A program made the translations under genes and the position numbers. This document shows, one piece after another, positions 1-5,507 of a stretch of DNA of 10,568 nucleotides. Position 1 is the first letter of the stretch, and each line of letters opens with the position of its first letter. This DNA comes from an uncultured Erysipelotrichaceae bacterium (GTDB lineage Bacteria > Bacillota_I > Bacilli_A > Erysipelotrichales > Erysipelotrichaceae): the NCBI GenBank assembly GCA_910586285.1, contig CAJUGR010000070.1, positions 1-10,568 of the forward strand, read 5' to 3'. The notes under the pieces are model-generated. The model did not search any database. It was given only the letters and a program-made list of their open reading frames with translations, and was not told where the DNA came from.

Positions 1-482
1 ATGTGAAACCACAGATTAATATTGATACGGATGGCGATGGCAGACCGGATGTGAACTTGGACTTTGACGGTGATGGAGTACCGGATATCAATATCGATAC
101 CGATGGCGATAACATACCGGACTTGAATATTGATTCTACCGGAGATGGTAAACCTGATATCAATGTGGATACAGATGATGATGGCAAACCGGATGAGAAC
201 ATTGTCAAGATAACGGAATGGAAGCCGGGACATAACGCAGATGAGCCGTTTCCTTATGATACGATGACATTTGATGATCCTGAACCGGAAGAACCAAATA
301 CGCCGACAGAACCAAGCGATCAAGAGCCTACCAATGTGAACGGTGCTTATTATCCCGGGGACAATATGGGTGGAGCCTTAACCGGCGATTCCAGTAATGC
401 ATTCATGTTTATTGGAATGATGTTTGGATCACTGGGATTCATATTCTTCATACTTTATAAGAGCAAGGAAGATAAATGTTAA
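1..482 (+). CDS. Repeat-containing surface protein, C-terminal part (5' end outside window)
   Basis: The reading frame is open to the window edge, so the GTG at 3 is probably internal and the gene is partial. From position 3 the protein has 159 residues. Residues 5-64 are five tandem 12-residue units of pattern (I/V/L)N(I/V/L)D-x-D-G-D-G-x-P-D. The spacing of Asp residues resembles calcium-binding EF-hand, dockerin or thrombospondin type 3 loops. An acidic, Pro/Glu-rich stretch (about 93-110) follows. Next come T-G-D (near 127-129), a hydrophobic segment of about 20 residues (133-153) and a charged end, KSKEDKC. That tail has the order of a Gram-positive cell-wall or membrane anchor, but no canonical LPXTG is present. 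Likely role: exported, surface-attached protein with a calcium-stabilised stalk. The binding partner and any enzymatic domain lie upstream and cannot be seen. A terminator follows at 531-566, so this gene ends its transcript. Confidence 0.75.
   Translation, partial: VKPQINIDTDGDGRPDVNLDFDGDGVPDINIDTDGDNIPDLNIDSTGDGKPDINVDTDDDGKPDENIVKITEWKPGHNADEPFPYDTMTFDDPEPEEPNTPTEPSDQEPTNVNGAYYPGDNMGGALTGDSSNAFMFIGMMFGSLGFIFFILYKSKEDKC
15..194 (+). repeat. Five tandem 36-bp coding repeats
   Basis: Five in-frame 36-bp units encode the 12-residue Asp-rich repeats. The units differ at the DNA level; for example unit 4 reads D-S-T-G-D-G and unit 5 D-T-D-D-D-G in the loop. They are therefore not freshly copied. 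More units may lie upstream of the window. Confidence 0.8.
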
Positions 483-530
483 AGTGATGCATTAAGTTTG
501 AATTTAGGATTCATTTAGTAATGGAATAGT

Positions 531-566
531 AAAGAGGCAGAGAGTAAATGATGCTCTGTCTTTTTC
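531..566 (+). terminator. Rho-independent terminator of the surface-protein gene
   Basis: The stem is GGCAGAG (536-542) with CTCTGTC (554-560), one G-U pair included. The A-rich 5' flank and the T5 run at 561-565 extend it. It lies about 50 bp after the stop codon at 482. Confidence 0.8.
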
Positions 567-637
567 TATGAAACAACTAACCTAATATTTGTTCAGCAAA
601 TTGCATATAGTACTCATGATATATAAGGAGCGAGATA

Positions 638-721
638 ATGGATAGTCAATATACATGGCAGATAAAGAATAGTATTTCAGATGCAGAGAATGGAACTGCT
701 TTTACTGGCGATAGGCTCTAA
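638..721 (+). CDS. Possible 27-residue small protein
   Basis: An ATG at 638 follows AAGGAG at 625-630 with a 7-nt gap, which is good initiation spacing. It opens a 27-codon frame ending in TAA at 719-721. The peptide is polar, with no membrane segment, and ends G-T-A-F-T-G-D-R-L. I do not recognise it. It could be a real small protein, or the start of a decayed gene, because the site is much better than chance while the frame is very short. It sits in the 379-bp gap between the surface protein and the first Rpn gene. No clear promoter was found upstream of it. Confidence 0.3.
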   Translation: MDSQYTWQIKNSISDAENGTAFTGDRL

Positions 722-778
722 AAGGATATTTAAGTGAATGTGTGCAATAAGAATGGGAAACAGTTAAAAGTGAAAAGG

Positions 779-1592
779 AAATTTAATATAAAATTTATTG
801 TAATCGGGAAAGTTATTACGTATAATTTAAGTGTAAGGGTTGAAATATTTTATGTTTAAGAGTGAGGGTGCTTTTGCAGAGGAGAAAAATGATGCAAAAT
901 ACACCGAAACGTAAAATAAAGGATAGCGTATTCACAAGTTTGTTTCAAGAAAAGAAATATTTGCTTCAGTTGTATAAGACACTACATCCTGAGGATGATC
1001 ATGTGAGCGAAGATGAAATTACCGATATCACCATCAAGAATGTATTGATGGATGGGATATATAACGATTTGGGATTTTCTGTTGGTAATCGCCTTATGGT
1101 GTTGGTAGAAAGCCAGTCTATATGGAGTGTGAATATCATCATTCGCGCATTGATGTATCTGATCCAGACGTATCACGATTATTTTAAGCGTACTAATCAG
1201 AATCTGTACGGAAGTAAAAAGGTGAATATACCAAAGCCGGAATTGTATATGATATATACCGGAGAAAGAAAAGACATTCCTGATACGATTTCATTTTCTA
1301 ATGAATTCTTTGATGGGATAAAGATCGCCATCGATGCGGAAGTAAAAGTATTATATCAAGCGAATGAAAAAGATATCATCGGGCAATATATCATTTTCTG
1401 CAAAGTATATAACGAACAAAGAAAAATGCATGGAAACACCAAACAGGCGGTAACAGAAACCATTCATATCTGTAAAGGCAGAAATGTATTGAAAGAATAT
1501 CTTGAAAGTAAAGAAATGGAGGTTGTAGATATGTGGATGGAAATATTTGATGATGAATATATCTTGAAAGCCTATGCAAAAGATATTGAGGC
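779..1592 (+). repeat. Long direct repeat, copy 1 (identical to 1947-2760)
   Basis: By eye, about 814 bp here match the second copy without a mismatch, at a constant offset of 1168. The match covers promoter, leader and the nuclease-coding part. It starts just after a 3-nt indel in an A-rich run near 775 and ends inside the gene at a T/C difference at 1593, after which the copies diverge. Weaker similarity continues upstream to roughly 752 and downstream around the terminators. Confidence 0.95.
798..826 (+). promoter_or_regulatory. Sigma-A type promoter of rpn copy 1
   Basis: The -35 box TTGTAA (798-803) is followed by a 17-bp spacer and a perfect -10 TATAAT (821-826). Transcription would start near 833, giving a leader of about 60 nt before the coding start. 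The promoter is inside the duplicated unit, so copy 2 carries the same one. Confidence 0.8.
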
Positions 1593-1746
1593 TAGCACTG
1601 CAGAAAGAGTAGAAAAGAAAACCGCAAGAGATACAGCAAAAAAATTGATTAAAAAAGGTAAAATGTCCCTTGAAGAAATTGCCGAATGTGTTTCTTCCTT
1701 ATCGCTTGATGAACTTAGGCAATTAAAAGCTGATATTATGCAATAG
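892..1746 (+). CDS. Rpn-family PD-(D/E)XK nuclease / putative transposase, copy 1
   Basis: This is a 284-residue protein of the Rpn (recombination-promoting nuclease, PDDEXK_2 'putative transposase') family, in the form common in Clostridia and Erysipelotrichia. The start at 892 is preferred: GAGGAG (879-884) lies 7 nt upstream. ATG 889 would leave only 4 nt, and GTG 862 lacks a site. Residues 1-40 hold the family start (KRKIKDSVFTSLF, then LLQLYKTLHP). The catalytic core is Asp59 in YNDLGF followed by Glu73-x-Gln75 in LVESQS, a D...ExQ variant of the PD-(D/E)XK site. The region around 100-200 (QNLYGSKK, YTGERK, CKGRN) is conserved in the family. Residues from about 205 form a charged helical tail with four-residue units EKKT and ARDT, then an LEEIA helix. 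Expected role: DNA endonuclease. E. coli members have been reported to act as antiphage toxins held in check by their own C-terminal fragment. The gene has its own promoter and terminator and is almost duplicated downstream. Confidence 0.88.
   Translation: MQNTPKRKIKDSVFTSLFQEKKYLLQLYKTLHPEDDHVSEDEITDITIKNVLMDGIYNDLGFSVGNRLMVLVESQSIWSVNIIIRALMYLIQTYHDYFKRTNQNLYGSKKVNIPKPELYMIYTGERKDIPDTISFSNEFFDGIKIAIDAEVKVLYQANEKDIIGQYIIFCKVYNEQRKMHGNTKQAVTETIHICKGRNVLKEYLESKEMEVVDMWMEIFDDEYILKAYAKDIEASTAERVEKKTARDTAKKLIKKGKMSLEEIAECVSSLSLDELRQLKADIMQ
1531..1746 (+). CDS. Putative internally translated Rpn short form (RpnS-like), copy 1
   Basis: Inside rpn copy 1 and in the same frame, GGAGG (1518-1522) is followed after 8 nt by ATG (1531). 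This is stronger than the site at the gene's own start. Translation from here would give the last 71 residues of the long protein: MWMEIFDDEYILKAYAKD, then the EKKT-ARDT-AKKL four-residue units and a C-terminal LEEIA helix. It would lack the nuclease site entirely. E. coli Rpn genes have been reported to make such a C-terminal product, which binds and inhibits the toxic long form. The seen facts are the ribosome binding site, ATG and frame; expression and inhibitory role are inferred. Confidence 0.5.
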   Translation: MWMEIFDDEYILKAYAKDIEASTAERVEKKTARDTAKKLIKKGKMSLEEIAECVSSLSLDELRQLKADIMQ

Positions 1747-1773
1747 ATTAAAGAATTCTAACACTAACAGTGT

Positions 1774-1801
1774 AGAGGCGCTTAGATTATGCGCCTTTTT
1801 G
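1774..1801 (+). terminator. Terminator of rpn copy 1
   Basis: The GC-rich stem AGGCGC (1776-1781) with GCGCCT (1791-1796) is extended by G-U and A-T pairs and ends in a T-run at 1796-1800. The rest of the gap to copy 2 (about 1802-1950) shows no gene beyond a few short frames. Confidence 0.85.
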
Positions 1802-1946
1802 CATTCACGTCAAACCTGATGCCCTTACATTGTGTTGATAAAAAGACCATCTTTTTTAAGAAAAACATTAAAATCAAATAAAAGAACCTTAATGAATGAT
1901 TCGAAACGAGAACGGGCAGTATAACAGGAAGCGGTTAAAAGTGAAA

Positions 1947-2760
1947 AAATTTAATATAAAATTTATTGTAATCGGGAAAGTTATTACGTATAATTTAAGT
2001 GTAAGGGTTGAAATATTTTATGTTTAAGAGTGAGGGTGCTTTTGCAGAGGAGAAAAATGATGCAAAATACACCGAAACGTAAAATAAAGGATAGCGTATT
2101 CACAAGTTTGTTTCAAGAAAAGAAATATTTGCTTCAGTTGTATAAGACACTACATCCTGAGGATGATCATGTGAGCGAAGATGAAATTACCGATATCACC
2201 ATCAAGAATGTATTGATGGATGGGATATATAACGATTTGGGATTTTCTGTTGGTAATCGCCTTATGGTGTTGGTAGAAAGCCAGTCTATATGGAGTGTGA
2301 ATATCATCATTCGCGCATTGATGTATCTGATCCAGACGTATCACGATTATTTTAAGCGTACTAATCAGAATCTGTACGGAAGTAAAAAGGTGAATATACC
2401 AAAGCCGGAATTGTATATGATATATACCGGAGAAAGAAAAGACATTCCTGATACGATTTCATTTTCTAATGAATTCTTTGATGGGATAAAGATCGCCATC
2501 GATGCGGAAGTAAAAGTATTATATCAAGCGAATGAAAAAGATATCATCGGGCAATATATCATTTTCTGCAAAGTATATAACGAACAAAGAAAAATGCATG
2601 GAAACACCAAACAGGCGGTAACAGAAACCATTCATATCTGTAAAGGCAGAAATGTATTGAAAGAATATCTTGAAAGTAAAGAAATGGAGGTTGTAGATAT
2701 GTGGATGGAAATATTTGATGATGAATATATCTTGAAAGCCTATGCAAAAGATATTGAGGC
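1947..2760 (+). repeat. Long direct repeat, copy 2 (identical to 779-1592)
   Basis: This is the second copy of the roughly 814-bp identical block, including promoter and nuclease region. No terminal inverted repeats or target-site duplications were seen at its borders, so it does not look like an insertion sequence. It fits tandem duplication or gene conversion. Confidence 0.95.
1966..1994 (+). promoter_or_regulatory. Sigma-A type promoter of rpn copy 2
   Basis: TTGTAA, a 17-bp spacer and TATAAT, identical to the copy 1 promoter. Copy 2 is thus independently transcribed, downstream of copy 1's terminator. Confidence 0.8.
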
Positions 2761-2926
2761 CAGCACTGCAGAAAGAGTAGCAAGAGATACAGAAAAGAAA
2801 ACCGCAAGAGATACAGCGAAAAGAATGATCAAGAAAGGCAAAATGACGTTGGAAGAAATTGCGGATTATGTTCCTTCATTATCATTTGAAGAATTAAAGA
2901 ATCTGGAAGCTACACTGATGCGCTAG
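2060..2926 (+). CDS. Rpn-family PD-(D/E)XK nuclease / putative transposase, copy 2
   Basis: This is a 288-residue paralogue of the preceding gene, with the same start context (GAGGAG 7 nt before ATG 2060) and identical residues through the catalytic Asp59, Glu73 and Gln75 up to the A-S-T-A-E-R-V stretch. After that it differs. One extra four-residue unit is present, so it reads ARDT-EKKT-ARDT-AKRM against EKKT-ARDT-AKKL in copy 1. The last 34 residues share only about 20 identities with copy 1 (for example KMTLEEIADYVPSLS against KMSLEEIAECVSSLS). The sharp change from 100% to about 60% identity marks a mosaic. Role as for copy 1. A strong terminator follows at 2961. The two genes could be redundant or could have distinct C-terminal partner specificities. 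Confidence 0.88.
   Translation: MQNTPKRKIKDSVFTSLFQEKKYLLQLYKTLHPEDDHVSEDEITDITIKNVLMDGIYNDLGFSVGNRLMVLVESQSIWSVNIIIRALMYLIQTYHDYFKRTNQNLYGSKKVNIPKPELYMIYTGERKDIPDTISFSNEFFDGIKIAIDAEVKVLYQANEKDIIGQYIIFCKVYNEQRKMHGNTKQAVTETIHICKGRNVLKEYLESKEMEVVDMWMEIFDDEYILKAYAKDIEASTAERVARDTEKKTARDTAKRMIKKGKMTLEEIADYVPSLSFEELKNLEATLMR
2699..2926 (+). CDS. Putative internally translated Rpn short form (RpnS-like), copy 2
   Basis: GGAGG (2686-2690) lies 8 nt before an in-frame ATG (2699). The product would be the 75-residue C-terminal part of copy 2. Compared with the copy 1 short form it has four extra residues (ARDT, residues 28-31) and a diverged tail. The start site is conserved simply because it lies in the identical block, so conservation here is not independent evidence. 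Function as inhibitor of the long form is inferred from the reported E. coli case. Confidence 0.5.
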   Translation: MWMEIFDDEYILKAYAKDIEASTAERVARDTEKKTARDTAKRMIKKGKMTLEEIADYVPSLSFEELKNLEATLMR

Positions 2927-2960
2927 ACATCAATCATTGAATATCAAAATAACAGTATGA

Positions 2961-2999
2961 GGGCATGTGGTACATAAAGGTAACCACGTGTCTTTTTTC
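2961..2999 (+). terminator. Terminator of rpn copy 2
   Basis: A stem of about 11 bp pairs 2961-2971 with 2983-2993 (core GTGGT with ACCAC, several G-U pairs), followed by a run of six T at 2993-2998. Confidence 0.85.
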
Positions 3000-3055
3000 A
3001 ACAAACACATAGGACGATCATCGAACAGCTTAGTAAAGAGGTAAGCAATGATATC

Positions 3056-3127
3056 ATGGCGATTTTTGTATTACTTTGCATCGTAATAGGCTTCACTCTT
3101 TTCAAGATTTGTACTGATTGCGTATAG
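3056..3127 (+). CDS. Possible 23-residue hydrophobic peptide
   Basis: ATG 3056 opens a 23-codon frame ending at TAG 3125-3127, giving MAIFVLLCIVIGFTLFKICT and three more residues. Almost the whole peptide could span a membrane, and it has two Cys near the end. The nearest ribosome-binding-like sequence (AGAGG, 3037-3041) is 14 nt upstream and better placed for another ATG at 3048, which starts a 12-codon frame. Translation is therefore doubtful. It lies alone between the terminator of rpn copy 2 and dtd. Small hydrophobic peptides of this kind occur as type I toxins, but nothing here proves that. Confidence 0.18.
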   Translation: MAIFVLLCIVIGFTLFKICTDCV

Positions 3128-3182
3128 CGAAAGTGCGTTGTTTCGTGTATACTTATAGTCATGAAGAAGGGATTGTGAATTC

Positions 3183-3629
3183 ATGCGCGTGGTATTACAG
3201 CGAGTACAATATGCAAAGGTGACGATAGCGAAAGACACACAGGGAGAAATTGATCAGGGATTTTTAGCATTGGTGGGAATCACGAATAGCGATGATGAGA
3301 CAGTGGCGGCTCGTATGGCAAAGAAAACGGCGGAATTACGTGTATTTGAAGATGATCAGGGAAAGATGAATCACTCACTTTCCGAGATTCAAGGAAAGAT
3401 TCTGTCGGTTTCACAATTTACACTTTATGCGGATTGTCGACGCGGTCGGCGTCCCGGCTTTGAGGCAGCGGCGAAACCGGATCAGGCCTTGCCCCTGTAT
3501 GAATATTTTAACGAACAATTGCGAGAACACGGTATTACGGTGGAAACGGGTATTTTCGGAGCGGATATGAAAGTGGAACTGCTTAATGACGGACCGGTCA
3601 CCATTATTCTCGACAGTGCAGAATGGTAG
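3183..3629 (+). CDS. dtd: D-aminoacyl-tRNA deacylase
   Basis: This 148-residue protein is full length for the DTD family. The enzyme hydrolyses D-amino acids (for example D-Tyr) and glycine from mischarged tRNA in the cytoplasm, using the tRNA rather than a protein side chain for catalysis. It begins MRVVLQRV, like most family members, and carries the two active-site signatures: SQFTL at 77-81 and the Gly-cisPro motif NDGPVT at 135-140. RRGRRPGF follows the first. A purine-rich AAGAAGGG lies about 11 nt before the ATG, slightly far but the only start that gives the conserved N-terminus. It is the first gene of a four-gene run with folD, DUF951 and GNAT genes. No confident promoter was found; TATAGT at 3154 lacks a good -35 partner. 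Confidence 0.95.
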   Translation: MRVVLQRVQYAKVTIAKDTQGEIDQGFLALVGITNSDDETVAARMAKKTAELRVFEDDQGKMNHSLSEIQGKILSVSQFTLYADCRRGRRPGFEAAAKPDQALPLYEYFNEQLREHGITVETGIFGADMKVELLNDGPVTIILDSAEW

Positions 3630-3639
3630 GTGTTTAACG

Positions 3640-4500
3640 ATGGCAGAAGTAGTATACGGCAGTGAGATTGCCGCATCAATTAAAAATGATTTGAAACAAC
3701 AGATGGATTGTCTTAGAAATGCGGGAAAACGTCTTCCCCGATTGGTGGTCATCCTTATCGGAGCCAATCCTGCCAGCTTATCCTATGTACGCGGAAAAGA
3801 AAAGGCATGCCAGATGATCGGAATGGAAAATGAATTGATTCATTTACCGGAGGATACCAAAGAACAAGAACTGTTGGCATTAATTGAAACCTATAATAAG
3901 AATACAGATGTGGACGGTATTTTGGTTCAGCTTCCGCTGCCGGAACATATGGATGAACATAAAATTTTGTTGGCAATCGATCCCGGTAAGGATGTGGATG
4001 GTTTTCATCCATATAATATCGGTCGAATGATGATGGGAGAAGCAACATTTCTTCCCTGTACGCCGATGGGGATTATGGAAGTACTAAAACGAATCGGCTA
4101 TGATGATTTAAGTGGGAAACAGGCAGTTGTGATCGGACGTTCCAACATTGTCGGCAAACCGATCGCTCAATTATTATTAAAGGCAAATGCGACGGTGACC
4201 GTCACTCATTCTAAGACCAAGGATATCGAAAAAATCACTTCACAGGCCGATGTGTTAATCGCCGCAGTCGGAAAGCCACGGTTGATTCGCAGTGACTGGG
4301 TGAAAGCAGGTGCAGTGGTGATTGATGTCGGTGTGAATCGTGATGAAAACAATCATTTATGCGGTGATGTGGACTTTGAAGCGGTTAAAGAAAAGGCATC
4401 GTTCATTACCCCGGTCCCAAAAGGAATCGGACCAATGACCATAGCGATGCTTTTACAGAATACATGGAATGCGTATCAAATCCATGAACGGGAGGTGTGA
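3640..4500 (+). CDS. folD: Bifunctional methylenetetrahydrofolate dehydrogenase / methenyltetrahydrofolate cyclohydrolase
   Basis: FolD interconverts 5,10-methylene-, 5,10-methenyl- and 10-formyl-tetrahydrofolate with NADP(H), feeding purine and formyl-Met-tRNA synthesis. The protein has 286 residues, the usual length. Start ATG 3640 is chosen because TAGGTG (3627-3632), overlapping the dtd stop, lies 7 nt upstream and MAEVVYGSEIA is the family start; an in-frame start at 3586 would overlap dtd. The catalytic Tyr49-x3-Lys53 (YVRGK), Gln97 (ILVQLPLP) and Asp120 (DVDGFHP) are present, as is the cofactor loop GRSNIVGKP at 166-174. The late signature, usually PGGVGPMT, reads PKGIGPMT at 260-267. 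Ten bp separate it from dtd, and its stop overlaps the next gene's leader, so the genes are co-transcribed. Confidence 0.96.
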   Translation: MAEVVYGSEIAASIKNDLKQQMDCLRNAGKRLPRLVVILIGANPASLSYVRGKEKACQMIGMENELIHLPEDTKEQELLALIETYNKNTDVDGILVQLPLPEHMDEHKILLAIDPGKDVDGFHPYNIGRMMMGEATFLPCTPMGIMEVLKRIGYDDLSGKQAVVIGRSNIVGKPIAQLLLKANATVTVTHSKTKDIEKITSQADVLIAAVGKPRLIRSDWVKAGAVVIDVGVNRDENNHLCGDVDFEAVKEKASFITPVPKGIGPMTIAMLLQNTWNAYQIHEREV

Positions 4501-4502
4501 AT

Positions 4503-4724
4503 ATGGTAGATAAAAATTATGATCTCAATGATATTGTGGAAATGAAAAAAGAACACCCTTGTCATAAGTCAAAACATTGGCGAGTGATTCGCATGGGAGC
4601 GGATATTCGGATTAAATGTTTGGGATGTGGCACTAGCGTATTATTTCCCCGAGTGGAATTTGAAAAGAAACTGAAACGTGTGATCGAACACGCGCCCAAA
4701 ATGGAAGAAGATACTTCATCATAA
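4503..4724 (+). CDS. DUF951 family small protein
   Basis: This 73-residue protein belongs to the DUF951 family found across Bacillota; its function is not established. The family pattern is clear: YDLNDIVEMKKEHPC at 6-20, WRVIRMGADIRIKCLGCG at 26-43, then a basic FEKKLKRV helix. Cys20, Cys39 and Cys42 with nearby His residues could bind zinc. Some annotations suggest DNA or nucleic-acid binding, which the basic charge allows but does not prove. ATG 4503 is preferred over GTG 4497 because GGGAGG (4490-4495) sits 7 nt before it. It begins 2 nt after the folD stop, so it is probably translated from the same message. Confidence 0.9.
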   Translation: MVDKNYDLNDIVEMKKEHPCHKSKHWRVIRMGADIRIKCLGCGTSVLFPRVEFEKKLKRVIEHAPKMEEDTSS

Positions 4725-4766
4725 AATAAGATATTGTATTCTAAAGAAAATATCAAGGAGACAGTT

Positions 4767-5210
4767 ATGATTAAATATCGAAGGTTAACGAAAGAGGATC
4801 ATGATTGGCTGAAAAAAATCACTCGTACATTTCGTCATGAGGAAGTGAGCGATACTAAGGTGGAAACGATATTGGCAAACGATCTGATCCGTATCTATAT
4901 GGCCAGCAACGATGACAATGTCTGCGGTTATGTTTTGGCCTATGTTATGCCGCGAATTGATATGGGCGACAATATGTTAATGATCTATCACGTCTTTGTG
5001 AATGAAAAATATCAGCGAAAACATATCGCAGAAACAATGGTGCGGATGGTGATTGATGAAGCCAAAGCGTTGGGAATGCATTATACTTTCCTGATTACCC
5101 AAGCGAATAATGCTCCGGCTCATGCGCTGTATCAAAAACTGGGCGGACAGCTTCACGAAGCGAATAATTCTGTCTATTACTGGTATGGCAGCGGAAAGCC
5201 CCAATTATAA
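4767..5210 (+). CDS. GNAT-family N-acetyltransferase (AAC(3)-I-like fold)
   Basis: This 147-residue single-domain acetyltransferase uses acetyl-CoA as donor; the acceptor is unknown. Start ATG 4767 has AAGGAG (4755-4760) 6 nt upstream. The order of elements is that of GNAT proteins: IKYRRLTKEDHDWL at the start, the beta-strand YHVFVNEKYQRKHIA at 74-88 leading into the acetyl-CoA loop, then NNAPAHALYQKLGG at 114-127. The loop reads Q83-R-K-H-I-A88 where Q/R-x-x-G-x-G/A is usual, so the central Gly is His. Overall pattern resembles AAC(3)-I relatives, yet that resemblance does not establish aminoglycoside resistance. It is the last gene of the dtd operon, 42 bp after DUF951. Confidence 0.85.
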   Translation: MIKYRRLTKEDHDWLKKITRTFRHEEVSDTKVETILANDLIRIYMASNDDNVCGYVLAYVMPRIDMGDNMLMIYHVFVNEKYQRKHIAETMVRMVIDEAKALGMHYTFLITQANNAPAHALYQKLGGQLHEANNSVYYWYGSGKPQL

Positions 5211-5279
5211 AAAGCATTGCGAACGATTGTACTCTTTGTTAGAAGGCGGAGTACATAAGTCCAAATGCTTTTTTCTTTT
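5210..5279 (+). terminator. Two-tier terminator of the dtd-folD operon
   Basis: The outer stem AAAAGCATT (5210-5218) pairs with AATGCTTTT (5264-5272) and runs into a T-rich tail. Inside it lies a second hairpin with TGTACTC (5228-5234) and GAGTACA (5249-5255). It starts at the last base of the GNAT stop codon. Confidence 0.75.
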
Positions 5280-5507
5280 ATAGCGAAGGATAGCTTTCTG
5301 AAATGTCCTGTTTTTGAATGATTCCGATCACAAAGTACATCGCGGTTTAATTCATAGGACTCTTTAAAAGTATTGATTTCTTTTTAAAGAAATTTGATGT
5401 AGGCATTCCTGAATTACAATCGGAACGATAATCAAATTCCTAAACCAAACACTTTGGAAAAACACGTTATATCGGGATATTGCATCTACATGATGTGGTG
5501 AAATATT
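5280..5507. other. Intergenic region between convergent genes, no gene seen
   Basis: These 228 bp separate the plus-strand dtd operon from the minus-strand deacetylase. No convincing coding frame, RNA gene or minus-strand terminator was seen. The only structure noted is an A/T palindrome at 5376-5393 (8-bp arms, 2-nt centre), too A/T-rich to call. Confidence 0.5.

Noticed and set aside
15..194. CRISPR-like array
   Set aside because: The 36-bp periodicity is contiguous with no spacers, in frame, and explained by the protein repeats.
862..891. GTG 862 or ATG 889 as start of the Rpn genes
   Set aside because: GTG 862 has no ribosome binding site in range and ATG 889 is only 4 nt from GAGGAG. 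ATG 892 has the normal 7-nt spacing and begins at the conserved family start. Initiation at 889 cannot be excluded and would add one residue.
982..1176. Minus-strand frames within the Rpn genes (also 2150-2344 and 2559-2807)
   Set aside because: They lie antisense to clear family-coding sequence and have no ribosome binding site or known pattern. Their duplication only reflects the repeat.
779..2760. The Rpn repeats as a transposon or insertion sequence
   Set aside because: Despite the family label 'putative transposase', I saw no terminal inverted repeats and no target-site duplication at the repeat borders. The similarity fades out gradually upstream and changes sharply inside the gene.
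3118..3159. Promoter for the dtd operon
   Set aside because: TATACT (3148) and TATAGT (3154) could be -10 boxes, but neither has a -35 box at 16-18 bp, so no promoter is called.
5376..5393. A/T palindrome as a terminator or protein site
   Set aside because: The 8-bp arms are almost only A and T in an A/T-rich gap, it is over 110 bp from the end of the deacetylase gene, and no proper T-run follows on the minus strand.
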